Of a DNA stretch of 64,000 nucleotides, positions 1 to 9,536 are shown piece by piece (position 1 is the first letter of the stretch; every line of letters starts with the position of its first letter). The stretch is from Acidovorax sp. GW101-3H11. GTDB taxonomy: Bacteria > Pseudomonadota > Gammaproteobacteria > Burkholderiales > Burkholderiaceae_C. A model generated the notes under the pieces. The model searched no databases. It was not told the origin of the DNA and worked only from the letters and a program-made list of their open reading frames with translations. The position numbers and the translations under genes were made by a program. Where the stretch lies: positions 89,595-153,594 of the forward strand of contig NZ_LUKZ01000027.1 in assembly GCF_001633105.1 (NCBI RefSeq), in the 5' to 3' direction.

Positions 1-965
1 TTGTGTGCGAAGACGCGGACAGTGGCCAGCAGTTCACGGTGCGCGCCCGCACGGTGGTGAACGCCACTGGCGTGTGGGTGGACTCCCTGCGCCAGATGGA
101 CGGCGAAGCCATTGGCCGCCCCGTCAAGCCCATTGTGGCGCCCAGCCAGGGCGTGCACATCGTGGTGGACCGCGAGTTCCTGCCCTCCGACCACGCCCTG
201 ATGGTGCCCAAGACGGCCGACGGCCGGGTGCTGTTTGCGGTGCCGTGGCTGGGCAAGCTCATTCTGGGCACCACCGACAGCCCGCGCCAGGACATCGTGC
301 GCGAGCCGGAGCCGTTCCGGGAAGAAGTCCGTTTCATCCTGGAAGAATCTGCCCGCTACCTCACCCGCGCCCCCAAGGCGGAGGACATCCGCAGCATCTG
401 GGTGGGGCTGCGCCCCCTGGTGAAGCCGCAGGACGACGACGGCGACAACACCAAGAAGATCAGCCGCGAGCACACGGTGCTGGCCAGCCGCAGCGGCCTG
501 ATCACCGTGACGGGGGGCAAATGGACCACCTACCGCGCCATGGCCGAGGATGTGTTGCAAAAATGCTTCGCCACGGGCCTGCTCCCCACAAAACCCGCCG
601 GGGTGACCAACCAGCTGCCCCTGGTGGGCACCCCCCAGGCGCCTGTGCAGCACCGCATCAGCGATGCGCAGGGGCTGCATTCTTATGGCAGCGAGGCGGC
701 CGCCGTCTTGGCGATCCCCGGAGCGCAGACGGTGCTGGGTGGTGGCCTGACCGAGGCGATGGTGCGTTTTGCCGCGCGGCATGAGTACGCCTGCACGGTG
801 GAAGACGTGCTGGCACGCCGCTCCCGGCTGCTGTTCCTGGATGCGCGCCAGGCGATCCAGCTCGCGCCGGTGGTGGCAGGCATCCTGCGCGAGGAATTGG
901 GCGGCGATCCCCAGCTGGAGGCCTTCCTGGCCTTGGCGCAGCAGTATCTGCACGTTCCTTTGTGA
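1..965 (+). CDS. glpD: Aerobic glycerol-3-phosphate dehydrogenase, 3' part only
   Basis: FAD-dependent enzyme that oxidises sn-glycerol 3-phosphate to dihydroxyacetone phosphate and passes electrons to the quinone pool at the inner membrane. Only about the last 320 residues are present; the N-terminal FAD-binding fold lies beyond the left edge. Visible family segments are VVNATGVWVD, LILGTTDSPRQD, GLRPLVKP and VTGGKWTTYRAMAEDV, followed by the helical C-terminal cap. The stop is at 963-965. The single-chain end without a cysteine-rich Fe-S tail favours GlpD over the anaerobic GlpA. It lies 195 bp upstream of rplN on the same strand, with a promoter between them, so it is probably a separate transcription unit. 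Confidence 0.9.
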   Translation, partial: VCEDADSGQQFTVRARTVVNATGVWVDSLRQMDGEAIGRPVKPIVAPSQGVHIVVDREFLPSDHALMVPKTADGRVLFAVPWLGKLILGTTDSPRQDIVREPEPFREEVRFILEESARYLTRAPKAEDIRSIWVGLRPLVKPQDDDGDNTKKISREHTVLASRSGLITVTGGKWTTYRAMAEDVLQKCFATGLLPTKPAGVTNQLPLVGTPQAPVQHRISDAQGLHSYGSEAAAVLAIPGAQTVLGGGLTEAMVRFAARHEYACTVEDVLARRSRLLFLDARQAIQLAPVVAGILREELGGDPQLEAFLALAQQYLHVPL

Positions 966-973
966 TAGAGCGC

Positions 974-1002
974 TTGACTTCGCAAAAGTCCTTTGCAATA
1001 AT
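974..1002 (+). promoter_or_regulatory. Sigma70-type promoter of the spc ribosomal-protein operon
   Basis: TTGACT (974-979), a 17-bp spacer, then AATAAT (997-1002): 5/6 matches to each hexamer with ideal spacing. It sits just after the glpD stop and about 160 bp before rplN. The leader contains an imperfect hairpin at 1103-1129 (CAGCCC/GGGCTG with inner AGAG/CTCT). This is the best promoter candidate for rplN onwards. Confidence 0.7.
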
Positions 1003-1160
1003 CGAGGGCTTCGCGTTCAAAGCGTGAAGTTTCTGCCCAGCGGGAAGTGCTGCAAATGGTTTGCGGTGCGGACGACGGGCCCAAGACTGACTGGCTGATC
1101 TGCAGCCCTTGAGAGGTTCTCTGGGGCTGTTGTCTTCTGGTGCAAGTTGGGAATATTGAA

Positions 1161-1529
1161 ATGATCCAGACAGAATCTCGGTTAGAGGTTGCCGACAATA
1201 CCGGCGCCAAGTCCGTCCTTTGCATTAAGGTGCTGGGTGGCTCGAAGCGTCGCTATGCAAGCGTGGGCGACATCATCAAGGTGAGCATCAAAGAAGCCGC
1301 TCCACGTGGCCGCGTCAAAAAAGGCGAGGTTTACAGCGCAGTGGTGGTTCGCACGGCGAAGGGTATTCGTCGCGGCGACGGTTCGCTCGTCAAATTCGAC
1401 GGCAACGCTGCAGTGTTGCTGAATGCAAAGTTGGAGCCCATCGGCACCCGCATCTTTGGACCCGTGACGCGTGAACTGCGTACCGAGAAGTTCATGAAGA
1501 TCGTGTCCCTGGCTCCTGAAGTTCTCTAA
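1161..1529 (+). CDS. rplN: 50S ribosomal protein L14
   Basis: Large-subunit protein L14, which binds 23S rRNA near the subunit interface. The product is 122 residues, the normal length, starting [17 protein letters not shown] and ending IVSLAPEVL, both typical. I use the ATG at 1161; an in-frame upstream start at 1140 would add seven residues absent from the family. It is the first gene of the spc block here. The usual upstream neighbours (rpmC, rpsQ) are absent and glpD takes their place, so the S10 and spc operons are separated. Nine bases separate it from rplX. Confidence 0.98.
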   Translation: MIQTESRLEVADNTGAKSVLCIKVLGGSKRRYASVGDIIKVSIKEAAPRGRVKKGEVYSAVVVRTAKGIRRGDGSLVKFDGNAAVLLNAKLEPIGTRIFGPVTRELRTEKFMKIVSLAPEVL

Positions 1530-1538
1530 GGACGCGCC

Positions 1539-1859
1539 ATGAACAAGATTCGCAAGGGCGACGAAGTCATCGTGCTGACCGGCCGTGACAAAGGCAAGCG
1601 CGGCACTGTGTCGCTGCGCAAAGATGACGCCCACCTCGTCATCGACGGCATCAACCTCGTCAAGAAGCACGCCAAGCCAAACCCCATGAAGGGTACGACC
1701 GGCGGCATCATTGAAAAGGCAATGCCGATTCACCAGTCCAACGTGGCCATCTTCAATGCCGCTACTGGCAAGGCTGATCGCGTGGGCATCAAGGTGCAGG
1801 CTGACGGTTCGCGCGTTCGCGTGTTCAAGTCCAGCGGCGCTGAAATCAAGGCGGCCTAA
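1539..1859 (+). CDS. rplX: 50S ribosomal protein L24
   Basis: Assembly-initiating 23S rRNA-binding protein with an N-terminal KOW motif, seen as [19 protein letters not shown] (residues 5-23). The product is 106 residues, normal for a proteobacterial L24. The start ATG at 1539 lies nine bases after the rplN stop, with AAGGA just upstream. Second gene of the spc operon. Confidence 0.98.
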   Translation: MNKIRKGDEVIVLTGRDKGKRGTVSLRKDDAHLVIDGINLVKKHAKPNPMKGTTGGIIEKAMPIHQSNVAIFNAATGKADRVGIKVQADGSRVRVFKSSGAEIKAA

Positions 1860-1868
1860 GGGGTAAAC

Positions 1869-2408
1869 ATGGCACGACTGCAAGACATTTACCGCGACAA
1901 AGTCGCCCCCGAGCTGACCAAGCAGTTCGGTTACACCTCGCCCATGCAGGTTCCACGTCTGACCAAGATCACCCTCAACATGGGTGTGAGCGAAGCCGTG
2001 TCGGACAAGAAGGTGATGGACAACGCCGTGGCCGACCTGACCAAGATTGCTGGTCAGAAGCCCGTGGTGACCAAGGCCAAGAAGGCTATCGCCGGTTTCA
2101 AGATCCGCGAAGGCCAGGCCATCGGTTGCATGGTCACGCTGCGTGGCGTGCAGATGTATGAGTTCCTGGACCGTTTCGTGACCGTGGCCCTGCCCCGCGT
2201 CCGTGACTTCCGTGGTATCTCTGGCCGCGCCTTTGACGGCCGTGGCAACTACAACATCGGCGTCAAAGAACAGATCATCTTCCCTGAAATTGAGTACGAC
2301 AAGGTTGACGCCCTGCGCGGTCTCAATATCAGCATCACCACGACGGCCAAGTCCGACGAAGAAGCCAAGGCGCTTCTCGCTGGTTTCCGTTTCCCGTTCA
2401 AGAACTGA
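1869..2408 (+). CDS. rplE: 50S ribosomal protein L5
   Basis: L5 binds 5S rRNA and contacts the P-site tRNA in the central protuberance. The product is 179 residues, the usual length, with typical segments [26 protein letters not shown] and the C-terminal FRFPFKN. An AAGGGG Shine-Dalgarno precedes the ATG at 1869. It follows rplX by nine bases in the operon. Confidence 0.98.
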   Translation: MARLQDIYRDKVAPELTKQFGYTSPMQVPRLTKITLNMGVSEAVSDKKVMDNAVADLTKIAGQKPVVTKAKKAIAGFKIREGQAIGCMVTLRGVQMYEFLDRFVTVALPRVRDFRGISGRAFDGRGNYNIGVKEQIIFPEIEYDKVDALRGLNISITTTAKSDEEAKALLAGFRFPFKN

Positions 2409-2416
2409 GGCGAAGC

Positions 2417-2722
2417 ATGGCTAAAGTAGCTTTGATCCAGCGCGAACTGAAGCGCGAAAAACTGGCAGCCAAGTACGCAACGAAGTATGCGGAACTGAAG
2501 GCAATCGCTGGCGACGCCAAGCGCAGCGACGAAGAGCGTGATGCAGCCCGCCTGGGCCTGCAGAAGCTCCCCCGCAATGCCAACCCCACGCGTCAGCGCA
2601 ACCGTTGCGAAATCACCGGTCGTCCACGTGGCACCTTCCGTCAATTCGGTCTGGCTCGCGCCAAGATCCGCGAACTGGCTTTTGCAGGCGACATCCCCGG
2701 TGTCACCAAGGCCAGCTGGTAA
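2417..2722 (+). CDS. rpsN: 30S ribosomal protein S14 (zinc-independent type)
   Basis: S14 contributes to 30S head assembly. At 101 residues and with a single cysteine in the [10 protein letters not shown] segment it is the long form that lacks the CXXC zinc ribbon. The C-terminus IPGVTKASW is typical of proteobacteria. It starts eight bases after rplE. Confidence 0.98.
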   Translation: MAKVALIQRELKREKLAAKYATKYAELKAIAGDAKRSDEERDAARLGLQKLPRNANPTRQRNRCEITGRPRGTFRQFGLARAKIRELAFAGDIPGVTKASW

Positions 2723-2742
2723 GCAGGCAGGAGAGATTAAAC

Positions 2743-3138
2743 ATGAGCATGAGTGATCCCATCGCTGACTTGCTGACCCGCATCCGTAATGCACAGATGG
2801 TCGCCAAGGCCACGGTTCTGGTGCCTTCTTCCAAAGTGAAGATCGCCATCGCCCAAGTGCTGAAGGACGAAGGTTATATCGACGGCTTCCAGGTGAAAAC
2901 CGAAGCTGGCAAGTCGGAACTCGAAATTGCCCTGAAGTACTACGCAGGCCGTCCCGTGATTGAGCGCATCGAGCGCGTCAGCCGCCCTGGTCTGCGTGTC
3001 TACAAAGGCCGTGATTCCATTCCACAAGTCATGAACGGTCTGGGTGTGGCAATTGTCACGACGCCCAAGGGCGTGATGACTGACCGCAAGGCGCGCGCTA
3101 CCGGTGTCGGTGGCGAAGTGCTCTGCTACGTGGCCTAA
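2743..3138 (+). CDS. rpsH: 30S ribosomal protein S8
   Basis: Primary 16S rRNA-binding protein; in E. coli it is the translational repressor of the spc operon. The product is 131 residues starting [18 protein letters not shown], with the conserved C-terminus [13 protein letters not shown]. The start at 2743 is set by AGGAGAG at 2728-2734; the open frame runs upstream to 2605 but overlaps rpsN and has no S8 homology there. Repression by S8 here is inferred from the family; I did not identify an S8-like site. Confidence 0.97.
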   Translation: MSMSDPIADLLTRIRNAQMVAKATVLVPSSKVKIAIAQVLKDEGYIDGFQVKTEAGKSELEIALKYYAGRPVIERIERVSRPGLRVYKGRDSIPQVMNGLGVAIVTTPKGVMTDRKARATGVGGEVLCYVA

Positions 3139-3163
3139 CCCGCGGCATTGAGGAGAAACTGAA

Positions 3164-3697
3164 ATGTCCCGAGTAGGAAAAATGCCCGTGACCATCCCCG
3201 CAGGTGTGGATGTGTCCGTGAAAGATGACCAGATCTCTGTGAAGGGTTCTGGCGGCGCCCTGTCGCTCGCACAAAACGTGCTGGTGAAGGTGTCGAGCAA
3301 CGACGGCAAGCTCAGCTTCGAGCCCGTCAATGACTCCCGCGAAGCCAATGCCATGAGCGGCACGATTCGCCAGTTGGTCAACAACATGGTGGTCGGCGTT
3401 AGCAAGGGCTTTGAGAAGAAGCTGAGCCTGGTGGGCGTGGGCTACAAGGCCGCCGCTTCCGGTTCCAAGCTGAACCTGGCTGTTGGTTATTCGCATCCGG
3501 TCAACATCGAAATGCCCGCTGGCATCACGGTGGCTACCCCGACCCCCACGGAAGTGGTGATCAAGGGTGCTGACCGTCAACGCGTCGGTCAAATCGCTGC
3601 TGAGATCCGTGCTGTTCGTCCTCCCGAGCCTTACAAGGGCAAGGGCATCCGTTATGCGGACGAAAAGATCACGATCAAAGAGACCAAGAAGAAATAA
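3164..3697 (+). CDS. rplF: 50S ribosomal protein L6
   Basis: L6 lies near the factor-binding region of the large subunit. The product is 177 residues with the duplicated L6 fold and the signature [16 protein letters not shown] near the C-terminus. The N-terminus [17 protein letters not shown] is typical. A GAGGAG Shine-Dalgarno precedes the ATG at 3164. Confidence 0.98.
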   Translation: MSRVGKMPVTIPAGVDVSVKDDQISVKGSGGALSLAQNVLVKVSSNDGKLSFEPVNDSREANAMSGTIRQLVNNMVVGVSKGFEKKLSLVGVGYKAAASGSKLNLAVGYSHPVNIEMPAGITVATPTPTEVVIKGADRQRVGQIAAEIRAVRPPEPYKGKGIRYADEKITIKETKKK

Positions 3698-3708
3698 GGA
3701 GCTGCAAC

Positions 3709-4074
3709 ATGTTGACCAAGAAAGAGCAGCGTCTTCGTCGTTCGCGTCAGACCCGCATCCGCATTGCACAGCAAGGCGTGGCGCGTCTCACCGTGAACCG
3801 TACGAACCTCCATATCTACGCCAGTGTGATTTCCGGCGACGGCAGCAAGGTGCTGGCCAGCGCTTCCACGGCCGAAGCCGATGTGCGCAAGTCGCTCGGC
3901 GGTTCGGGCAAGGGTGGCAATGCCGCTGCAGCCCAGATCATCGGCAAGCGCATCGCTGAAAAGGCGAAGGCAGCAGGCGTCGAGAAGGTTGCATTTGATC
4001 GCGCAGGCTTTGCCTACCACGGTCGCGTCAAGGCCCTGGCCGACGCAGCCCGTGAAGCCGGCCTGCAGTTCTAA
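3709..4074 (+). CDS. rplR: 50S ribosomal protein L18
   Basis: L18 binds 5S rRNA together with L5. The product is 121 residues with the C-terminal [19 protein letters not shown] segment typical of the family. It follows rplF by 11 bases, with AAGGAG before the ATG. Confidence 0.98.
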   Translation: MLTKKEQRLRRSRQTRIRIAQQGVARLTVNRTNLHIYASVISGDGSKVLASASTAEADVRKSLGGSGKGGNAAAAQIIGKRIAEKAKAAGVEKVAFDRAGFAYHGRVKALADAAREAGLQF

Positions 4075-4091
4075 GCGGAGCGGAATACAAA

Positions 4092-4610
4092 ATGGCTAAA
4101 TTTCAACCCAAAGTGCAGAGCGAAGGTCAAGACGACGGTCTGCGCGAAAAAATGATCGCGGTTAACCGCGTGACCAAAGTCGTGAAGGGTGGCCGTATTC
4201 TCGGTTTCGCCGCACTGACGGTGGTTGGCGACGGTGACGGCCGCGTTGGCATGGGCAAGGGCAAGTCCAAGGAAGTGCCTGCTGCCGTGCAGAAGGCGAT
4301 GGAAGAAGCCCGTCGCAACATGGTCAAGGTGTCCCTGAAGAACGGCACCATCCACCACAACGTGACGGGCCACCATGGCGCCGCTGTTGTGATGATGGCT
4401 CCCGCCCCCAAGGGTACCGGTATCATCGCTGGCGGTCCTATGCGCGCAGTCTTCGAAGTGCTGGGTGTGACCGACATCGTGGCCAAGAGCCATGGCTCGT
4501 CCAATCCGTACAACATGGTTCGCGCCACGTTTGATGCGCTCGTCAATTCGACCACTCCGTCGAATGTTGCTGCCAAGCGCGGCAAGACGGTCGAAGACAT
4601 CTTCGCCTGA
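4092..4610 (+). CDS. rpsE: 30S ribosomal protein S5
   Basis: S5 contributes to decoding accuracy. The product is 172 residues with the double-stranded RNA-binding-like N-terminal half ([17 protein letters not shown]) and the C-terminal domain with [16 protein letters not shown] and [11 protein letters not shown]. Length and order are normal for the spc operon. Confidence 0.98.
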   Translation: MAKFQPKVQSEGQDDGLREKMIAVNRVTKVVKGGRILGFAALTVVGDGDGRVGMGKGKSKEVPAAVQKAMEEARRNMVKVSLKNGTIHHNVTGHHGAAVVMMAPAPKGTGIIAGGPMRAVFEVLGVTDIVAKSHGSSNPYNMVRATFDALVNSTTPSNVAAKRGKTVEDIFA

Positions 4611-4624
4611 ACCGGAGTTTGAAT

Positions 4625-4807
4625 ATGACTACGCAACAAACCGTCAAGATTCAACTGGTGCGCAGCCCAATTGGCACCAAGGAATCGCACCGCGCCACCG
4701 TTCGTGGCCTGGGCCTGCGCAAGCTCAACAGCGTGAGCGAACTGCAGGACACGCCCGAAGTGCGCGGCATGATTAACAAGATCAGCTACCTGGTCAAAAT
4801 CGTCTGA
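4625..4807 (+). CDS. rpmD: 50S ribosomal protein L30
   Basis: Small 23S rRNA-binding protein of 60 residues, [19 protein letters not shown] at the N-terminus, with the [20 protein letters not shown] motif. I use the ATG at 4625, placed after CGGAG at 4613-4617; an in-frame TTG at 4619 overlaps the spacer and is unlikely. Ten bases separate it from rplO. Confidence 0.97.
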   Translation: MTTQQTVKIQLVRSPIGTKESHRATVRGLGLRKLNSVSELQDTPEVRGMINKISYLVKIV

Positions 4808-4817
4808 GAGATAGATC

Positions 4818-5249
4818 ATGGAACTCAATAGCATCAAGCCCGCAGACGGCGCCAAGCATGCCAAGCGCCGTGTAGGCCGTGGTATCGGCTCCGGCCTGGG
4901 CAAGACCGCTGGCCGTGGTCACAAGGGTCAGAAGTCCCGCTCCGGTGGTTACCACAAGGTGGGTTTCGAAGGCGGTCAAATGCCTCTGCAACGTCGCTTG
5001 CCCAAGCGCGGCTTCAAGTCGCACCTGCTCAAGTTCAATGCAGAAGTGACGCTGACGGCGCTGGACCAACTCGGCCTGGCCGAAGTGGATGTCCTGGCGC
5101 TCAAGCAAGCCGGTCTGATCGGCGAGCTGGCCAAGGTGGTCAAGGTGATCAAGAGCGGTTCCCTCACCAAGGCTGTCAAGCTGAACGGTGTGGGCGCCAC
5201 GGCAGGTGCCAAGGCAGCCATCGAAGCTGCTGGCGGCAGCGTCGCCTGA
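4818..5249 (+). CDS. rplO: 50S ribosomal protein L15
   Basis: L15 organises 23S rRNA during late 50S assembly. The product is 143 residues with the glycine- and basic-rich N-terminal extension ([20 protein letters not shown]) and the L15/L18e C-terminal fold. It lies directly upstream of secY, its usual neighbour. Confidence 0.98.
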   Translation: MELNSIKPADGAKHAKRRVGRGIGSGLGKTAGRGHKGQKSRSGGYHKVGFEGGQMPLQRRLPKRGFKSHLLKFNAEVTLTALDQLGLAEVDVLALKQAGLIGELAKVVKVIKSGSLTKAVKLNGVGATAGAKAAIEAAGGSVA

Positions 5250-5273
5250 GTCTGACGCTGAAGGAAGGCACCT

Positions 5274-6593
5274 GTGGCTACTAGCGCGGCTCAAATTGCA
5301 AAGACCGGCAAGTTCGGCGACCTGCGTCGTCGTCTGGTTTTTCTGTTGCTTGCGCTGGTCGTGTATCGCATCGGGGCTCATATCCCTGTGCCCGGTATCG
5401 ATCCAGCCCAGCTTCAGCAGCTTTTCAGCGGCCAACAAGGCGGCATCCTGAACCTGTTCAACATGTTCTCGGGTGGTGCCCTGTCGCGCTTCACGGTTTT
5501 CGCTCTGGGGATCATGCCGTACATCTCGGCATCGATCATCATGCAGTTGATGACCTATGTGTTGCCCGCGTTTGAGCAGCTGAAAAAAGAAGGTGAAGCC
5601 GGTCGTCGAAAGATCACGCAGTACACCCGTTACGGAACCCTGGGCCTTGCCCTGTTCCAGTCGCTGGGTATTGCTGTGGCGCTCGAAAGCTCGGCCGGCT
5701 TGGTGTTGAGCCCTGGTTTTGGTTTCCGTCTGACGGCTGTGGTGAGTTTGACCGCCGGTACGATGTTCTTGATGTGGCTGGGTGAGCAAATCACTGAGCG
5801 GGGTCTGGGAAATGGTATTTCCATTCTCATCTTTGCTGGCATCGCTGCGGGTTTGCCGAGTTCGATCGGTGGGCTGCTGGAACTGGTGCGTACAGGTGCG
5901 ATGAGCATCCTGGCTGCCATCTTCATCGTCCTCGTGGTTGGTCTGGTGACCTACTTCGTGGTGTTCGTTGAACGTGGCCAGCGCAAGATTTTGGTGAACT
6001 ATGCCCGTCGTCAGGTGGGGAACAAGGTGTACGGTGGTCAATCGTCGCACTTGCCTCTCAAGCTGAACATGGCAGGTGTGATTCCTCCGATCTTTGCCTC
6101 GTCGATCATCCTGTTGCCTGCAACGGTGGTGAACTGGTTCAGTGCTGGTGAGTCGATGCGTTGGTTGAAGGACATTTCTGGTGCGCTGACTCCTGGTCAG
6201 CCCATCTATGTAATGTTCTATGCCGCAGCGATCATCTTCTTCTGTTTCTTTTACACGGCGCTGGTTTTCAACAGCCGTGAAACTGCAGACAACCTGAAGA
6301 AGAGTGGCGCGTTCATCCCGGGTATCCGCCCAGGTGAGCAGACCGCACGCTACATCGATAAAATCCTGGTCCGCCTAACTTTGGCCGGTGCTGTGTACAT
6401 CACCTTCGTGTGTTTGCTGCCAGAGTTTCTGATCTTGAAGTACAACGTTCCGTTTTACTTCGGTGGAACATCACTGCTGATCATCGTGGTCGTGACCATG
6501 GACTTCATGGCCCAGGTTCAGAACTACATGATGTCGCAACAGTACGAATCGCTGCTCAAGAAAGCCAATTTCAAGGGCAATCCCGGCGGTTGA
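5274..6593 (+). CDS. secY: Protein translocase channel subunit SecY
   Basis: Pore-forming subunit of the SecYEG channel in the inner membrane. The product is 439 residues with ten predicted transmembrane helices and family signatures [20 protein letters not shown] and [12 protein letters not shown]. Translation starts at a GTG (5274) preceded by GAAGGA; the N-terminus [20 protein letters not shown] fits betaproteobacterial SecY. It is the last large gene of the spc block and is followed after two bases by a short frame that looks like the end of infA. Confidence 0.98.
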   Translation: MATSAAQIAKTGKFGDLRRRLVFLLLALVVYRIGAHIPVPGIDPAQLQQLFSGQQGGILNLFNMFSGGALSRFTVFALGIMPYISASIIMQLMTYVLPAFEQLKKEGEAGRRKITQYTRYGTLGLALFQSLGIAVALESSAGLVLSPGFGFRLTAVVSLTAGTMFLMWLGEQITERGLGNGISILIFAGIAAGLPSSIGGLLELVRTGAMSILAAIFIVLVVGLVTYFVVFVERGQRKILVNYARRQVGNKVYGGQSSHLPLKLNMAGVIPPIFASSIILLPATVVNWFSAGESMRWLKDISGALTPGQPIYVMFYAAAIIFFCFFYTALVFNSRETADNLKKSGAFIPGIRPGEQTARYIDKILVRLTLAGAVYITFVCLLPEFLILKYNVPFYFGGTSLLIIVVVTMDFMAQVQNYMMSQQYESLLKKANFKGNPGG

Positions 6594-6595
6594 GG

Positions 6596-6730
6596 ATGAC
6601 GGAAAGCGGTAGCCGCATGGCGGTGCCGCTTGCAAACGACAAAATGTCGATTAAGTTGGCGCCCCACGATTTTTCGCGGGCACAAATTGTGTTCCGTGCG
6701 AAGCAGCCGGGACGGATGGAAAAGTTTTAG
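6596..6730 (+). pseudogene. infA: Apparent remnant of translation initiation factor IF-1
   Basis: A 44-codon frame lies exactly where many betaproteobacteria carry infA (secY-infA-rpmJ). From codon 15 it reads DKMSIKLAPHDFSRA followed by QIVFRAK, which lines up with the last strand-and-helix part of betaproteobacterial IF-1 (from memory, DKVTVELTPYDLSRARIVF). The preceding codons (SGSRM) weakly resemble the SGKMR segment. The first 40 or so residues of the OB fold are missing, and eight foreign residues (QPGRMEKF) follow the usual end. The ATG lies two bases after the secY stop with no strong ribosome site. A functional IF-1 must be encoded elsewhere. It could instead be a translated micropeptide, but an infA origin seems likely. 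Confidence 0.65.
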
Positions 6731-6739
6731 GAGAATGCA

Positions 6740-6853
6740 ATGAGAGTTTCGGCTTCGGTCAAAAAAATCTGCCGCAACTGCAAGATCATCCGCCGCAAGG
6801 GTGTGGTGCGTGTGATCTGCACGGATCTGCGTCACAAGCAGCGCCAAGGTTGA
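6740..6853 (+). CDS. rpmJ: 50S ribosomal protein L36 (zinc type)
   Basis: A 37-residue basic protein, [19 protein letters not shown] onwards, with the zinc ligands of the C+ form: CRNC, a third cysteine in VICTD and the histidine of RHKQRQG. The ATG at 6740 follows a strong TAGGAG at 6728-6733. It links the spc and alpha blocks, 23 bases before rpsM. Confidence 0.97.
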   Translation: MRVSASVKKICRNCKIIRRKGVVRVICTDLRHKQRQG

Positions 6854-6876
6854 TTGGAAAGTATTAGAGGACGCAT

Positions 6877-7242
6877 ATGGCACGTATCGCTGGCATTAAC
6901 ATTCCGCCGCACAAGCACGCGGAAATCGGTTTGACCGCCATTTTTGGCATTGGTCGCACCCGCGCTCGCAAGATCTGCGAAGCAACTGGTATCGCTTACT
7001 CCAAGAAGATCAAGGATCTGACGGACGGCGATCTGGAAAAAATTCGCGAGCAAATCGAGCAGTTCACCATTGAAGGTGACCTGCGCCGCGAAACCACGAT
7101 GAACATCAAGCGTTTGATGGACATCGGCTGCTATCGTGGCTTCCGCCATCGCCGCGGTCTGCCAATGCGTGGTCAGCGCACCCGTACCAATGCACGCACT
7201 CGCAAGGGTCCGCGCAAGGGTGCTGCTGCACTGAAGAAATAA
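6877..7242 (+). CDS. rpsM: 30S ribosomal protein S13
   Basis: S13 forms inter-subunit bridges and contacts the P-site tRNA. The product is 121 residues with the helix-two-turn-helix [15 protein letters not shown] and the basic tail [16 protein letters not shown]. First gene of the alpha block; in E. coli the S4-binding translational operator lies at this gene. Confidence 0.98.
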   Translation: MARIAGINIPPHKHAEIGLTAIFGIGRTRARKICEATGIAYSKKIKDLTDGDLEKIREQIEQFTIEGDLRRETTMNIKRLMDIGCYRGFRHRRGLPMRGQRTRTNARTRKGPRKGAAALKK

Positions 7243-7258
7243 AGATTGAAAGATCATC

Positions 7259-7663
7259 ATGGCTAAGTCTCCTGCCAATAACGCAGCTCAGCGCGTTCGC
7301 AAGAAGGTCCGGAAGAACGTTTCGGACGGCATTGCCCACGTGCACGCCTCGTTCAACAACACCATCATCACGATCACCGATCGCCAGGGCAATGCCCTGT
7401 CGTGGGCTTCGTCCGGTGGCCAAGGTTTCAAGGGCTCGCGCAAGTCCACTCCTTTCGCAGCCCAAGTGGCTTCGGAAGTCGCAGGTCGCGCTGCCATCGA
7501 CCAAGGCATCAAGAACCTTGACGTCGAAATCAAGGGTCCTGGTCCTGGCCGTGAATCCTCGGTGCGCGCTCTGGGCGCACTGGGCATTCGCATCACGTCG
7601 ATCTCCGACGTGACGCCTGTGCCCCACAACGGCTGCCGCCCTCAAAAGCGCCGTCGTATCTAA
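7259..7663 (+). CDS. rpsK: 30S ribosomal protein S11
   Basis: S11 lies on the 30S platform near the mRNA exit. The product is 134 residues with typical [29 protein letters not shown] and the C-terminus [13 protein letters not shown]. It follows rpsM by 16 bases. A 92-base structured gap separates it from rpsD. Confidence 0.98.
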   Translation: MAKSPANNAAQRVRKKVRKNVSDGIAHVHASFNNTIITITDRQGNALSWASSGGQGFKGSRKSTPFAAQVASEVAGRAAIDQGIKNLDVEIKGPGPGRESSVRALGALGIRITSISDVTPVPHNGCRPQKRRRI

Positions 7664-7681
7664 TTTCTCTCTAAGCCCACC

Positions 7682-7714
7682 GCCGCCTGTGAACGCGCAA
7701 GCGCCTCAGGCGGC
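7682..7714 (+). promoter_or_regulatory. Hairpin with GNRA tetraloop between rpsK and rpsD
   Basis: GCCGCCTG (7682-7689) pairs perfectly with CAGGCGGC (7707-7714). Inside it, CGC-GCAA-GCG (7694-7703) forms a second short stem closed by a GCAA tetraloop. No T-run follows, so it is not a standard terminator. It may be an RNA-processing site or a regulatory element for rpsD; the function is inferred. Confidence 0.45.
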
Positions 7715-7755
7715 TCCCGCAATGGTTTGCGGTAGATGACACAAAGGAAGCTCAA

Positions 7756-8379
7756 GTGGCACGTTACCTCGGCCCCAAGGCCAAACTCTCCCGCCGTGAA
7801 GGCACGGACCTGTTCCTGAAGAGCGCACGCCGCTCGATCGCCGACAAGTCCAAGTTCGATTCCAAGCCAGGTCAACACGGCCGTACCTCCGGTGCGCGCA
7901 CGTCCGACTACGGCCTGCAACTGCGCGAGAAGCAGAAGGTCAAGCGCATGTACGGCGTGCTGGAGAAGCAGTTCCGCCGCTACTTCGAAGCCGCTGACGG
8001 CAAGAAGGGCAACACTGGCGCCAACCTGCTGTTCCTCTTGGAATCGCGTCTGGACAACGTCGTGTATCGCATGGGTTTCGGCTCGACCCGCGCTGAAGCG
8101 CGTCAGCTGGTGTCCCACAAGGCTATCACCGTGAACGGCAAGTCCGTGAACATCGCGTCTTACCTGGTCAAGGCCGGTGATGTGGTGGCTGTGCGCGAAA
8201 AGTCCAAGAAGCAAGCCCGCGTTGTGGAAGCGCTGCAACTGGCAGCCCAAGTCGGCATGCCTGCATGGGTGGAAGTGAACGCCGACAAGGCCGAAGGCAT
8301 CTTCAAGAAGACGCCGGACCGTGATGAATTCGGTGCCGACATCAACGAATCGCTGATCGTTGAGTTGTACTCGCGCTAA
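7756..8379 (+). CDS. rpsD: 30S ribosomal protein S4
   Basis: Primary 16S rRNA-binding protein and, in E. coli, the alpha-operon translational repressor. The product is 207 residues with the S4 N-terminal domain ([19 protein letters not shown]) and the S4 RNA-binding domain ([20 protein letters not shown]). The start is a GTG at 7756 with AAAGGAAG upstream; no in-frame ATG fits. The zinc-binding cysteines found in some S4 proteins are absent. Confidence 0.98.
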   Translation: MARYLGPKAKLSRREGTDLFLKSARRSIADKSKFDSKPGQHGRTSGARTSDYGLQLREKQKVKRMYGVLEKQFRRYFEAADGKKGNTGANLLFLLESRLDNVVYRMGFGSTRAEARQLVSHKAITVNGKSVNIASYLVKAGDVVAVREKSKKQARVVEALQLAAQVGMPAWVEVNADKAEGIFKKTPDRDEFGADINESLIVELYSR

Positions 8380-8414
8380 TCGGTCGAGTCAGTCAATCAA
8401 GAAAACCGTCCCTG

Positions 8415-8434
8415 AACCGCGAGGCATCGCGGTT
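8415..8434 (+). promoter_or_regulatory. Perfect hairpin between rpsD and rpoA
   Basis: AACCGCGA (8415-8422), loop GGCA, TCGCGGTT (8427-8434): eight perfect pairs with a tetraloop, 58 bases before rpoA and without a T-run. It could modulate the ratio of S4 to RNA polymerase alpha by mRNA processing or attenuation. Confidence 0.4.
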
Positions 8435-8492
8435 TAGGCGCTTCACCAGCCTTACCGGTGTAACGAGCTGGGGGTATTGAGAGGAAGTCTGA

Positions 8493-9485
8493 ATGCAAAC
8501 CAATTTGCTGAAACCCAAGGCGATCAATGTCGAGCAGCTTGGCCACAACCGTGCCAAGGTCGCACTGGAGCCGTTCGAGCGTGGTTACGGCCACACGCTG
8601 GGCAACGCCATCCGGCGCGTCCTGCTCTCGTCCATGGTGGGTTACGCAGCGACGGAAGTCACCATTGCAGGCGTTCTGCATGAGTACTCGTCGATCGACG
8701 GTGTCCAGGAAGATGTGGTCAACATCCTTCTGAACCTCAAGGGTGTGGTGTTCAAGCTGCACAACCGCGACGAAGTCACGCTGAGCCTGCGCAAGGACGG
8801 CGAAGGCGTGGTGACGGCCCGTGATATCCAGACCCCTCACGATGTCGAAATCGTGAACCCTGATCACGTGATCGCCAACCTGTCTGCTGGCGGCAAGCTG
8901 GACATGCAGATCAAGGTCGAAAAGGGCCGTGGCTACGTGCCGGGCAACCTGCGCCGCTATGCCGACGAATCGACCAAGTCGATTGGCCGCATCGTGCTGG
9001 ACGCATCGTTCTCCCCTGTGAAGCGCGTGAGCTACACCGTGGAAAGCGCCCGCGTGGAACAGCGCACCGACCTGGACAAGCTGGTCGTCGAGATCGAAAC
9101 CAACGGTGCAATCACCGCTGAAGATGCTGTACGTGCATCGGCCAAGATCCTGGTGGAACAACTGGCCGTGTTTGCGCAGCTGGAAGGTGGCGAGCTGGCT
9201 GCGTTCGACGCACCTGCAGGCCCACGCGGCAATGCCACGTTCGATCCGATCCTGCTGCGTCCGGTGGACGAGCTGGAACTGACCGTGCGTTCTGCTAACT
9301 GCCTGAAGGCCGAGAACATCTACTACATCGGTGACCTGATCCAGCGTACCGAGAACGAGCTGCTCAAGACGCCTAACCTGGGCCGCAAGTCGCTCAACGA
9401 AATCAAGGAAGTGCTTGCCTCGCGTGGCCTCACGCTGGGCATGAAGCTCGAGAACTGGCCACCAGCTGGCCTGGACAAGCGCTAA
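8493..9485 (+). CDS. rpoA: RNA polymerase alpha subunit
   Basis: Alpha subunit that nucleates RNA polymerase assembly and contacts UP elements and activators. The product is 330 residues: the N-terminal dimerisation domain ([20 protein letters not shown] near residues 30-50), a linker, and the C-terminal domain with [20 protein letters not shown] and [17 protein letters not shown], the helix-hairpin-helix DNA-contact region. AGGAAG precedes the ATG at 8493. Position before rplQ is canonical. Confidence 0.98.
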   Translation: MQTNLLKPKAINVEQLGHNRAKVALEPFERGYGHTLGNAIRRVLLSSMVGYAATEVTIAGVLHEYSSIDGVQEDVVNILLNLKGVVFKLHNRDEVTLSLRKDGEGVVTARDIQTPHDVEIVNPDHVIANLSAGGKLDMQIKVEKGRGYVPGNLRRYADESTKSIGRIVLDASFSPVKRVSYTVESARVEQRTDLDKLVVEIETNGAITAEDAVRASAKILVEQLAVFAQLEGGELAAFDAPAGPRGNATFDPILLRPVDELELTVRSANCLKAENIYYIGDLIQRTENELLKTPNLGRKSLNEIKEVLASRGLTLGMKLENWPPAGLDKR

Positions 9486-9501
9486 GCTGCCGCCTTATAA
9501 T
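9472..9501 (+). promoter_or_regulatory. Candidate promoter for rplQ
   Basis: TGGACA (9472-9477), an 18-bp spacer and a perfect TATAAT (9496-9501) at the very end of rpoA. It would give rplQ a transcript separate from the alpha operon with a long structured leader of roughly 150 bases. Confidence 0.5.
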
Positions 9502-9536
9502 CGCAGGCTTCCCAAAAAACGGGGAGCGCGGTTTCC

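Noticed and set aside
4794..6050. 418-codon minus-strand ORF
   Set aside because: Antisense to rplO and secY; His/Gln-rich shadow composition.
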